Shown here: one piece after another, positions 32,410 to 39,770 of the stretch | Layout: the number at the start of each line of letters is the position of its first letter | Numbering within the stretch: position 1 is the first letter of the stretch | IMG/VR virus record: IMGVR_UViG_3300023174_000046 | Coordinates: 62,001-126,000 of that record | From: a virus | DNA length: 64,000 nt | Reading direction: 5' to 3' (one strand) | The notes under the pieces: model-generated | Seen by the model: the letters and a program-made list of their open reading frames with translations, nothing else | What the model was told of the DNA's origin: nothing | Database searches by the model: none | Made by a program: the position numbers and the translations under genes

Positions 32410-33453
32410 GTGATATTATTGCCCGAAGAGTTTGTTGTAACTAAATTTTTACAATATGCAGGTTATGCCAAGTATAAGCGATTAGCAAATGTATATGAGG
32501 GTGGCTGTCCTATATGCAGGGAAGGCAAGAGTTGGGGCAGTAAGCGCAGATTATTCTATCTGCCAAAAAAGAAAGTAATTTGTTGTCATAATTGTGGTTG
32601 GTATAGTGCGCCTTTAACGTGGATAAAAAAAGTAAGCGGGTTGGATGATATTGAGATTATAAAAGAAGTTAAAGGATTTAGCCATATTATTGTACAGGAT
32701 TTAACTAAAGAGAGTGAAGAACCAAAGAAAGAAGTTATTAAGAGCACTCTACCAGATAATTGCATCAATTTAAATGACCCGTCACAAATAAACTTTTATA
32801 AAAATGAAAAGGTTGTCAAGCTTGCATTGGATTATCTCAAAGAAAGAAGACTTGATACGTGTATAAATCCACCACCAGCATTTTACGTTTCTTTAACTGA
32901 TAAGGTGCATAAGAACCGATTGGTTATCCCTTTCTTCTACAACAAAGAAATTGTTTTTTATCAAACCCGTACCCTGCTACAATCAGACAATAAAACTAAA
33001 CCTAAATATCTTTCAAAAATTTCCGGTGAAAAGTCTCTCTTTAATATTGACAACATAAAAGATGATTTGGATTATATTTTTATTTTTGAAGGACCCATCG
33101 ATTCTTGTTTTCTTAAGAATGGTGTCGGTGTTACAGGTATTCAAGAGCGAAGCAAACAAACGTTCAATGAGCTGCAAAAGAAACAGCTTGACCAATACAA
33201 GTTTCATAAGCAAATTTTTATATTAGATTCGCAATGGCAAGATGAAGCTAGTTTAAGAAAAACAAAAATTCTGTTACAACAAAATGAAAAAGTATTCTTA
33301 TGGCCAGAAAAACTGGGCAAAAAATTTAAAGATTTTAACGATATCTGTGTTAACACGAAACGAGATTTTATTAAACCTGAGATTATTCTAAATCACACTT
33401 TTGAGGGTGTTAAGGGTTTGGTACAATTAAGTAAAATTAAGCGTTATCGTTAG
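32410..33453 (+). CDS. gp61: DNA primase (T4 gp61-like, DnaG type)
   Basis: 347 residues from a GTG start, matching T4 gp61 (342). An N-terminal zinc ribbon uses CPIC near residue 33 and CHNC near 59. The TOPRIM fold follows: IFIFEGPIDSCFL near 223 carries the catalytic Glu and FILDSQWQDEAS near 272 the acidic metal site. It makes RNA primers for lagging-strand synthesis with helicase gp41. The 3' end overlaps the convergent gene by 17 nt. Confidence 0.9.
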   Translation: MILLPEEFVVTKFLQYAGYAKYKRLANVYEGGCPICREGKSWGSKRRLFYLPKKKVICCHNCGWYSAPLTWIKKVSGLDDIEIIKEVKGFSHIIVQDLTKESEEPKKEVIKSTLPDNCINLNDPSQINFYKNEKVVKLALDYLKERRLDTCINPPPAFYVSLTDKVHKNRLVIPFFYNKEIVFYQTRTLLQSDNKTKPKYLSKISGEKSLFNIDNIKDDLDYIFIFEGPIDSCFLKNGVGVTGIQERSKQTFNELQKKQLDQYKFHKQIFILDSQWQDEASLRKTKILLQQNEKVFLWPEKLGKKFKDFNDICVNTKRDFIKPEIILNHTFEGVKGLVQLSKIKRYR

Positions 33454-33847
33454 AACCAGCAATCAAGTAGCCCTTGAATGATTCTGCAAGCGAGCTCAAA
33501 TCAACGGCAACACGTGCAATTTTCTTTGTTTCACTACGTGCGATTTTTTCAAATAAAGAATCACAACCAGAGCTATGTAATTTTGTTTGAATAGAGTCAG
33601 CATTAACACCGTTGAGGTAATTGATAAATTCATCAATTCTGCCAATCCATGATTCTAATTCTACTAATTGTTGTGTTTGTGATTGTTTTTTAGCTTGCGA
33701 TACTTGATCACTGCCAGGTGTTGCACCTAATTCCTTAACATCTGTTGTCTGAAGCTGTTGATTTGCAGCTTCTTGATCAGTTGTTGGCTGCACTTCGTCT
33801 GCTTCAAATAAAGAAATAAATCTATCAGAAAAACTTTTCATAGTCAT
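33437..33847 (-). CDS. Hypothetical late protein with capsid-targeting-like N-terminus
   Basis: 136 residues; either ATG at 33847 or the one two codons later (MKSFSDRFISLFEADE) may be used. The opening ends in LFE-Ala, an excellent match to the T4 prohead protease site. A Gln/Thr-rich linker and a helical C-terminal domain follow. A perfect late box lies 12 nt upstream, overlapping the opposing late box of the neighbour. Unknown family; a packaged head protein is inferred. Confidence 0.6.
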   Translation of the reverse strand: MTMKSFSDRFISLFEADEVQPTTDQEAANQQLQTTDVKELGATPGSDQVSQAKKQSQTQQLVELESWIGRIDEFINYLNGVNADSIQTKLHSSGCDSLFEKIARSETKKIARVAVDLSSLAESFKGYLIAGSNDNA

Positions 33848-33853
33848 AATTAT

Positions 33854-33861
33854 ATTAAATA
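33854..33861 (+). promoter_or_regulatory. Late-type promoter box ATTAAATA
   Basis: ATTAAATA with a 5-nt spacer before the ATG at 33867. Confidence 0.5.
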
Positions 33862-33867
33862 TTTATA
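33860..33867 (-). promoter_or_regulatory. Late-type promoter box TATAAATA
   Basis: Perfect consensus on the minus strand, 12 nt before the ATG at 33847. It overlaps the plus-strand box by two bases and the first base of the opposing gene. Confidence 0.55.
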
Positions 33868-34235
33868 TGATCTCGTTCAAAAAAATGTGTGAAGATGCAC
33901 AAATGTATTCTGCTGATAGGTACGTTGCAGGTATAGCCTCCAGGGATCTCAAGTCAAATCCTGTTAGTTTAGCGGATCTATATGGTAGACAAGAGCAATA
34001 CCCCAACAAGCAGAATGTTGCGCGTGTTACCCCTTCTGAATTAACAAACATCATAGATCAACTCGGTCAATTGTATTTGGTATGCGAGAACTTGTTTGCA
34101 AAATATAATCTTGCGTTGAACAACCCAACAATAAAGAATAAAGCGCTTTTAAAATTAGCTTTGCTTATTGTTCGGAAGATGTATGATGCGACTAAAAAAT
34201 TAGCATTTATAACAAGAAAAGTAGTTGATAGTTAA
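33867..34235 (+). CDS. Hypothetical protein
   Basis: 122 residues beginning MISFKKMCEDAQMYSADRYV; helical, with a C-terminal KALLKLALLIVRKMYDATKK that is amphipathic rather than transmembrane. Behind a late box at the tight spacing, hence probably a virion or assembly protein. No family recognised. Confidence 0.5.
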   Translation: MISFKKMCEDAQMYSADRYVAGIASRDLKSNPVSLADLYGRQEQYPNKQNVARVTPSELTNIIDQLGQLYLVCENLFAKYNLALNNPTIKNKALLKLALLIVRKMYDATKKLAFITRKVVDS

Positions 34236-34258
34236 GACATTTCCGTTATAATAAGTTT
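34225..34258 (+). promoter_or_regulatory. Early-type promoter
   Basis: TTGATA (34225-34230), 16 nt, TATAAT (34247-34252), 6 nt, GTG start at 34259. The -35 box overlaps the end of the previous gene. Confidence 0.62.
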
Positions 34259-34633
34259 GTGAATAATATATTAAAAAGCGTTATAACGACTTTTGTAGTT
34301 AGCATTGCAGTCACAATATTGCTTCTCCCTGTACAACCTCATTATTTTATTGTCTTTGTATTGGCTACTATAATACAGTTTGTTATCTTCTATATTATAG
34401 GCAGCATTATGGAGTATATTGGTGAGATAAAATTGAAGGAAATTAATGCTTTTAAATTATCAGAACTTTCCAAACAAAGCATGCAGTTAGAATGCCCTTG
34501 CTTTAAGAAAGTAAAAGAAATTGTTCCGATAAATTTAAATGCAAAAAACACCTACAAGTGCAGTGAATGTGACAAAACAAATACTGTTTTAATTACAACT
34601 GAAACTGCACATACCACAGACCCTATTGTATAA
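34259..34633 (+). CDS. Membrane protein with C-terminal zinc ribbon
   Basis: 124 residues from a GTG start. Two transmembrane segments span roughly residues 7-24 and 28-52 (VITTFVVSIAVTILLLP; FIVFVLATIIQFVIFYI). A cytoplasmic-type tail holds CPC near residue 79 and CSEC near 101, a treble of Cys pairs typical of zinc ribbons. Expressed from an early-type promoter, so it may act on the host membrane soon after infection. No homologue recognised. Confidence 0.6.
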   Translation: MNNILKSVITTFVVSIAVTILLLPVQPHYFIVFVLATIIQFVIFYIIGSIMEYIGEIKLKEINAFKLSELSKQSMQLECPCFKKVKEIVPINLNAKNTYKCSECDKTNTVLITTETAHTTDPIV

Positions 34634-35001
34634 TGGAATTCAAGGAAGTACCATCCACATCAATCAATGTCCCGTTGCCTGTGATAAAAGATTTCGGTGA
34701 ATTGAGACCCTTTGTAGAGAACTTTTTTAATAAAAAAGATATTAATAACGGTGTCATCTTGAGTTACCCGTCGACTACTGTAGGTGAGTTTATTGATATT
34801 CTTTTTCTTCTCTTAAAAGAAGTAACAATTAAAGATGCTACAACAGACAATGAACTGTTCAAGGCACAATCTATTCTTAAAGCTATCTACAAAGATAATA
34901 ATAATTTAGAAAAACTATTGACTATGTTATTAGGTTCCATTATAAAAATATGTAATGAATACAAAAAGAACAATACAAGTACAGACAAAAGTAAAAACTG
35001 A
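34633..35001 (+). CDS. Hypothetical protein
   Basis: 122 residues, mostly helical, with hydrophobic segment VGEFIDILFLLLKEVTI too short and charged at the edges for a membrane span. It shares one base with the preceding gene and overlaps the next by 47 nt. Unknown. Confidence 0.5.
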   Translation: MEFKEVPSTSINVPLPVIKDFGELRPFVENFFNKKDINNGVILSYPSTTVGEFIDILFLLLKEVTIKDATTDNELFKAQSILKAIYKDNNNLEKLLTMLLGSIIKICNEYKKNNTSTDKSKN

Positions 35002-35296
35002 AGAACTATCAATTGAGTGCACTGCACGGTGGCTTGCACTCATGGAAGCTATTTATATTGTGGGCAAAAAAGCTGATGACATGGGCGTTAATATTGATAA
35101 AAATGTTTCATGGATCAAGCCTATTAGTTTCCAGAAATATATGGATGAAAGATTGCCTTCTATGATTCATGAAATTGAAATGGATCTGGGTATCTTCAAG
35201 GGTGGTCTGGAGCGTGGCGGTAAGCTTGAAGCAAAAATTGTAGAAAAAGAAACAGAAGAAATTGAAGAAGTAGAGAGCGAAGAAGCTTATTCGTAA
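34955..35296 (+). CDS. Hypothetical protein
   Basis: 113 residues. A central helical domain (CTARWLALMEAIYIVGKKAD) and a strongly acidic tail (EKETEEIEEVESEEAYS). It overlaps the upstream gene by 47 nt and converges with gp14 by 10 nt. Unknown family. Confidence 0.5.
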   Translation: MNTKRTIQVQTKVKTEELSIECTARWLALMEAIYIVGKKADDMGVNIDKNVSWIKPISFQKYMDERLPSMIHEIEMDLGIFKGGLERGGKLEAKIVEKETEEIEEVESEEAYS

Positions 35297-36048
35297 TCGC
35301 CGTATACACCGGTATTATTTGTGCCATCAAAAACAGTTGTCTTGGATAACACATTAACATCAAACGGGTAGTTCTTATCAGCACCGGTGACACTGTTATC
35401 TTTGGCATCATCAAATACTTGTGTGTTACCTTTTTCAGCTGTAAGGCCTGGCTCAAAGCTTGTTTCATATCTCTTAGCTTTTAATAACCAAACATAGTGA
35501 CCCAATAGTGGGTTAATCTTGTTAATGTCTTGATCTAAGCGTTCGGTAATTTCAAACATTTTCCCATCTCGTTCACCTGGTCTGTCTGAACCGTATTCAG
35601 TTAGTTTGAATACATCACCAGATTTTGGTTCAATACTGTAACCGTAAAATAAAGCAGATAATGAAGGTGTGTGATAAGCTTCATAAAAGGAGCTTATGTG
35701 GATATACATTGTTATATCATCCTCTGACTGAAAACCATACTTGCTAAGAAGAAGCGAATTTTCATTCAAATCAATATAAGCAATAAAGCTGATAGGTATG
35801 CCATATACGGATAAAGGCTGTTCTCCGTAAAAATTATCACCTGAAAGATTTGGATTATATGTATTAATGAAATATGTTACTTTGGTTCCATAAAGGTTAA
35901 TCTGTTCTCTAAACACATTTGATACCATATCACGCTCACATTGATTATTCTCTTTGTCCATGAACCGAAAACATGCATTCTCAGTTGTGTTTGAGGGAAG
36001 AGGGTAATACCTTACATCTGGATTGCCTGTATATCTGTCGACACTCAT
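35287..36048 (-). CDS. gp14: Neck protein (T4 gp14-like)
   Basis: 253 residues, against 256 in T4. The order of features matches gp14: an early REQINLYGTKVTYFIN strand, the EDDITMYIHISSFYEAY segment (T4 has EVTLSINPNLF), EPKSGDVFKLTEYGSDR (T4 EPKEGDLIYFP) and LLGHYVWLLKAKRYETS (T4 FYQLGQNAIRKITAGKF). gp14 with gp13 closes the head-tail connector after packaging. The start is preceded by AAAAGGTAAT, a Shine-Dalgarno-like sequence. It is on the strand opposite to most tail genes. Confidence 0.72.
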   Translation of the reverse strand: MSVDRYTGNPDVRYYPLPSNTTENACFRFMDKENNQCERDMVSNVFREQINLYGTKVTYFINTYNPNLSGDNFYGEQPLSVYGIPISFIAYIDLNENSLLLSKYGFQSEDDITMYIHISSFYEAYHTPSLSALFYGYSIEPKSGDVFKLTEYGSDRPGERDGKMFEITERLDQDINKINPLLGHYVWLLKAKRYETSFEPGLTAEKGNTQVFDDAKDNSVTGADKNYPFDVNVLSKTTVFDGTNNTGVYGDYE

Positions 36049-36049
36049 A

Positions 36050-36406
36050 TTACCTTTTCATTATATATCGATTTGTTTGTTTATCGAGATATACGCTAAT
36101 TCCTGTGTTTCCGAGTTTTTTAACTTCTCCAGGCAAAATTATACCAATATTATATCTTTGTTTAATTTTGTTTAATTCAGAAGGCGACAATACCTTTGTT
36201 CCGGTCTTGCCTTTACGTAAGTTATCTAATTTAGAAAAAGATCCCATATCAGGTTGATGCATGTCTGGTACAAACCCTCTATGCTTCCTATTAATACCTG
36301 AACGTCCAATTGGATGTTGATGACGCTTCTTTGTGCCTATCTTCATGCCCACAATTTTATCTACGCTTCTTTTATTTGATTTAGCGAAGTAATCCTTGAA
36401 CGTCAT
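36050..36406 (-). CDS. Basic hypothetical late protein
   Basis: 118 residues, very basic (MTFKDYFAKSNKRSVDKIV, then KIGTKKRHQHPIGRSGINRK). Its MTFKDYFAKS start resembles the head-protein openings here but lacks the (I/L)xE site. It lies one base upstream of gp14 and behind a late box. It could be a DNA-contacting connector or head protein; not recognised. Confidence 0.55.
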   Translation of the reverse strand: MTFKDYFAKSNKRSVDKIVGMKIGTKKRHQHPIGRSGINRKHRGFVPDMHQPDMGSFSKLDNLRKGKTGTKVLSPSELNKIKQRYNIGIILPGEVKKLGNTGISVYLDKQTNRYIMKR

Positions 36407-36411
36407 ATAGT

Positions 36412-36419
36412 TATTTAAT
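36412..36419 (-). promoter_or_regulatory. Late-type promoter box ATTAAATA
   Basis: Minus-strand ATTAAATA, 5 nt before the ATG at 36406. Confidence 0.5.
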
Positions 36420-36420
36420 C

Positions 36421-36447
36421 AAAAAAAAGCCCCTCTTACGAGGGGCT
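36421..36447 (-). terminator. Rho-independent terminator
   Basis: AGCCCCTC-TTAC-GAGGGGCT (36428-36447), an 8-bp perfect stem with a 4-nt loop. On the minus strand it is followed by eight U (A8 at 36421-36428 on the plus strand), just after the stop of the acidic late gene. Confidence 0.85.
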
Positions 36448-36474
36448 CAAAAATTTATTTTTTAATCTATTTTT

Positions 36475-37410
36475 TTAGAGATTGAATGCTGATTTACCAG
36501 CAACGATCTTTGAGTTAACAACGTTTGCTTTGCCTTTTACTGAGGTAGGAGCACCACCGCTAACACCGCCACCTACTAGTGCATGGCCTTTTTCACCATC
36601 GTTACCAACTTTATCGGTGTACTTACCGTCACCACCCTTACCAGCTTTCTTACCAGCTGTTGATACTTCACTTGGAACGACATTGGAACCGGATGAAACC
36701 TTGTTCAAGCCTTTGGCAAGCTTCTCTGAATCAACCACTGCGTGGCCAATATCTTCTGCATCAACTGCTTCACCAGCAACTTCCTTATCGTCTTCTTTCT
36801 TATCTTCTTGTTGCTCTTGACCGACTTCTAAATTATCTTCTGAAGCACCTTCTTCACCGGCACCTTCTTCATCGCCACCCTCTTCAGAAGGGCACTTTTC
36901 ATGAGCGAGTTGAAGAAGCTCTAATGCCTTAGCGATAAGATCTTTTGAGCTCATCTCGGCTTCGGATTTTTCACCTTCACCGCCGGTATTAATATCGAGC
37001 TCTTGTGCGTCGAGAGTCTCGAGATCTTGTGGTTGGCCTTGGCCACCCATTACATCTTCGTAAAGTTTGTCAAAAATAGATTTATTGTTCATAAAATTAT
37101 TTATATTCTCTTTTACCTTTTTTTGCACATTATTTGAAAATTTTTCTGGCTCAAAGTGATTTTCTTTACCTTTATTGATCTTGGGATCAACAACATTCTT
37201 GTTAATTCCATTGGCGCTCTCTGGGCCTGAGTCTTTTTGGAAGAAAGGTTGCTCTGGCTGACCATCATCTTTGAGTGGTTCTTTAATGCTTACAGTAGGA
37301 ATTGCTTGCAGTGGCTTGCCTGGCTTGGTGCCAAATTTTGCTTTGGGGTCAGACATTTTTGCAGACTCATAGAGAGCTGATAAATCTAATAGATCGCGAA
37401 CTTTATTCAT
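36475..37410 (-). CDS. Acidic low-complexity late protein, possible prohead core component
   Basis: 311 residues. The first 106 (opening MNKVRDLLDLSALYESAK, site LYE-Ser) are polar; from Met107 a second tag-like opening appears (MNNKSIFDKLYEDVMGG) and then a Glu/Gly/Asp-rich domain (EEGGDEEGAGEEGASED). Acidic helical proteins with cleavable starts are typical of prohead scaffolds and core proteins. A perfect late box lies 5 nt before the internal ATG at 37092, so a shorter 205-residue product is likely as well. A strong terminator follows the gene. Confidence 0.65.
   Translation of the reverse strand: MNKVRDLLDLSALYESAKMSDPKAKFGTKPGKPLQAIPTVSIKEPLKDDGQPEQPFFQKDSGPESANGINKNVVDPKINKGKENHFEPEKFSNNVQKKVKENINNFMNNKSIFDKLYEDVMGGQGQPQDLETLDAQELDINTGGEGEKSEAEMSSKDLIAKALELLQLAHEKCPSEEGGDEEGAGEEGASEDNLEVGQEQQEDKKEDDKEVAGEAVDAEDIGHAVVDSEKLAKGLNKVSSGSNVVPSEVSTAGKKAGKGGDGKYTDKVGNDGEKGHALVGGGVSGGAPTSVKGKANVVNSKIVAGKSAFNL
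37098..37105 (-). promoter_or_regulatory. Internal late promoter box TATAAATA
   Basis: Perfect consensus inside the acidic gene, exactly 5 nt before an in-frame ATG (37090-37092) that opens a second tag-like N-terminus. Confidence 0.6.
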
Positions 37411-37417
37411 ATAAGTA
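37410..37417 (+). promoter_or_regulatory. Late-type box TATAAGTA of gp17
   Basis: TATAAGTA, 8 nt before the ATG at 37426. It overlaps the opposing box by two bases. Confidence 0.4.
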
Positions 37418-37423
37418 TTTATG
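37416..37423 (-). promoter_or_regulatory. Late-type promoter box CATAAATA
   Basis: Minus-strand CATAAATA, 5 nt before the ATG at 37410. Confidence 0.5.
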
Positions 37424-37425
37424 GC

Positions 37426-39129
37426 ATGCGTGACAAAGAAAACAAATTTTATTTAGGTAACAAGAATTTACCCACGCCTGAAACAAAATTCGAATGGACA
37501 TCAGAGATGTTGTCCGAGCTTAAAAAATGTAGTAAGAACATTCTACATTTTGCAGAAAACTACTTTTATATTGTTAATTTGGATAGAGGTAAAGAAAAAA
37601 TCAAACTACATAATTATCAAAAAAGAATTTTAAGATCTCTGCGTGATAACCGATTTGTTTGTTTTCTATCATCCAGACAAAGTGGTAAAACCACATTAAT
37701 GACAATATATGCATTATGGATATCGTGCTTCTTCGAAGATCAGCGTATTCTCATTGTAGCAAATAAAGAACAAACCGCCATCAACATATTTAAACGTGTA
37801 CGGTTAGCATACGAACAGCTTCCAAACTATTTAAAACCTGGCGCCATTGAATATGGTAAAACTTCCATGGTACTAGGTAACGGCAGTAGCATTGGCATAT
37901 CTACAACCTCATCTGATGCAGGTCGAGGCGATAGTTGCAACGTTCTTATTCTGGATGAGTTAGCATTTATTGATGATGGCATGGTTCAGGATTTCTGGAA
38001 ATCAGTTTATCCAATTATTTCATCATCCAAGAAATCAAAAATATTTGTCGCAAGCACTCCCAACGGCACAGGAAATCTTTTTCATGAATTATATTCTGGT
38101 GCTATTGAAGACTCAAATGGATGGAAAGCAGAAAGAGTTGATTGGTGGGAAGTACCAGGCCGCGACGAAGAATGGAAAGACAAAACAATTCGCTCTTTGG
38201 GCAGCAGAGAATATTTTGATCAAGAATTTGGTAATGTATTTTTACAGTCTGGTGAAAGTTCTTTATCAGAGAAACTTTTTGAAGAATTAAAAGGCGGTTG
38301 CAAGGATCCTGAATTTGTTTTTGAAAATGGCAAATACAGAGTTTGGGAAGAACCAAACGAAAAAAATATTTATGCAGTAGGAGTGGACGTTGCAGAAGGT
38401 GTAAACAGCAATTACAGTGTTGTGCAGGTACTTGATATTACCAATTTAAAAGAAATTAAGCAAGTTGCAGTTTACGGAGACAACAACATCACCCCTTTCA
38501 ATTTTATTTCTAAACTTCTAGAAATTTTAAAACAGTGGGGATCACCACCAGTTTTAATTGAAAGAAACAATTGCGGCGCGCAAGTAGTGGATCAATTAAA
38601 GCTAACACACAATTATGAGAACATAGTTTCATATTCACCAAAAATTAATGGACAAGAATATGCAAAACGCGCAGGTGTAGTTGCGCATACAAATACCAAA
38701 TATAAAGGTGTCACAAATATGCGTTATTGGCTTAATGAGTTAAAAGTTGTTAAGCTTTTTGATCGTGATACAGTGTTAGAATTAAAAAACTTTGTACGAT
38801 ATCCAAACGGTACATGGGCAGCTCGTCAAGGCGATCATAATGATGATAGAGTAATGTCTCTCATATGGGCTTTAATGATTCTTGAAAATGAAGTATGTGA
38901 AAAGTACTTTGATATTTTAGAGTTTGATGCAAACCGTAAGCCTCTTCTCTTGAAGCTGTTTGACTATGGCATAAGAAGCTTCATGAAACCATCATCCTAC
39001 TTAAATAATGAAAAGGGATATGATGGAAACAATAACAGCATGCCTATTATTATGTCAAATAATACCGGTGATATGTTTGAAATTGATGACCTCAAATCTC
39101 AAGGTTGGAGGATGCTAAATGGCAACTGA
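37426..39129 (+). CDS. gp17: Terminase large subunit (T4 gp17-like)
   Basis: 567 residues. ATPase: SRQSGKTT near residue 84 (Walker A), VLILDELAFID near 173 (Walker B) and FVASTPNGTGN (coupling motif). Nuclease: YAVGVDVAEGVNSNYS near 317 (first catalytic Asp), IERNNCGAQVVDQL and DHNDDRVMSLIWAL near 473 (metal-binding Asp). It packages DNA into proheads and cuts concatemers. The small subunit gp16 is not upstream but 13 kb away on the other strand. It overlaps the following tail gene by 11 nt. Confidence 0.96.
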   Translation: MRDKENKFYLGNKNLPTPETKFEWTSEMLSELKKCSKNILHFAENYFYIVNLDRGKEKIKLHNYQKRILRSLRDNRFVCFLSSRQSGKTTLMTIYALWISCFFEDQRILIVANKEQTAINIFKRVRLAYEQLPNYLKPGAIEYGKTSMVLGNGSSIGISTTSSDAGRGDSCNVLILDELAFIDDGMVQDFWKSVYPIISSSKKSKIFVASTPNGTGNLFHELYSGAIEDSNGWKAERVDWWEVPGRDEEWKDKTIRSLGSREYFDQEFGNVFLQSGESSLSEKLFEELKGGCKDPEFVFENGKYRVWEEPNEKNIYAVGVDVAEGVNSNYSVVQVLDITNLKEIKQVAVYGDNNITPFNFISKLLEILKQWGSPPVLIERNNCGAQVVDQLKLTHNYENIVSYSPKINGQEYAKRAGVVAHTNTKYKGVTNMRYWLNELKVVKLFDRDTVLELKNFVRYPNGTWAARQGDHNDDRVMSLIWALMILENEVCEKYFDILEFDANRKPLLLKLFDYGIRSFMKPSSYLNNEKGYDGNNNSMPIIMSNNTGDMFEIDDLKSQGWRMLNGN

Positions 39130-39727
39130 TTACACACAATCACCTTTCAATAAGCAACGCAAAGATAAATTTCTTTTTGTAATGTCTCTACCTGAGGCAT
39201 TAAAAGACATCAACAAAAAAATTACCCGATCTACCACCTCTATTCAGTTTGATTCAATTTCTTTTTCTGTTTACGGGGTGGTTGTGCCAAGTGTATCGAT
39301 AAATGAGATAGCTACCAGATATGCCGGTCAAACTCTGCATGTATCTTCAGAATCTCGCCCACCTTATACAAATGTAACTGTTAATTTTACCATAGATAAC
39401 TATTTCAATAACTACTGGGCAATATATAGCTGGCTAGATTTAATTAATAATCAAAAATACAATGACCTTGACAACAGGGATTTAGTCAACAGTACTACAT
39501 CAGAAGTATATAAATCTACCTTTACATTGTATGGGTTAGATGAATATGATAATAAAATAATACAATTTGATTTTACCAAGGCATTTCCTACATCTCTAGG
39601 TGAAATAAACTATAGCTATAGAGACGCTGCGCAAATAGATACTTCTTTTGAATTTGCTTTTGATCAGCTTATAACAAAATTGATTGCTCCAACAGAAACA
39701 CAACCAACAACTACAACTAATTTGTAA
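39119..39727 (+). CDS. Tail tube-like virion protein
   Basis: 202 residues starting with ATG after a good Shine-Dalgarno sequence (GGAGGATGCTAA). The pattern SPFNKQRKDKFLFVMSLPEA, then FSVYGVVVPSVSINEIATRY and VTVNFTIDNYFNNYWAIYSW is that of a tail tube-type domain found between gp17 and gp18 in far T4 relatives. It likely builds the tube, tail terminator or baseplate-tube junction. The role is inferred from fold pattern and position. Confidence 0.65.
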   Translation: MATDYTQSPFNKQRKDKFLFVMSLPEALKDINKKITRSTTSIQFDSISFSVYGVVVPSVSINEIATRYAGQTLHVSSESRPPYTNVTVNFTIDNYFNNYWAIYSWLDLINNQKYNDLDNRDLVNSTTSEVYKSTFTLYGLDEYDNKIIQFDFTKAFPTSLGEINYSYRDAAQIDTSFEFAFDQLITKLIAPTETQPTTTTNL

Positions 39728-39754
39728 AAAGCAAAGAATTTTGTGACGGAAAGA

Positions 39755-39762
39755 TATAAATA
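39755..39762 (+). promoter_or_regulatory. Late promoter box TATAAATA of gp18
   Basis: Perfect late consensus, 8 nt before the ATG at 39771. No Shine-Dalgarno sequence lies in between. Confidence 0.75.
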
Positions 39763-39770
39763 ATTTTAAT

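Noticed and set aside
36482-36932. Plus-strand frames opposite the acidic late gene
   Set aside because: Shadows of Glu/Gly/Asp-rich codons; no start signals and no recognisable domains.
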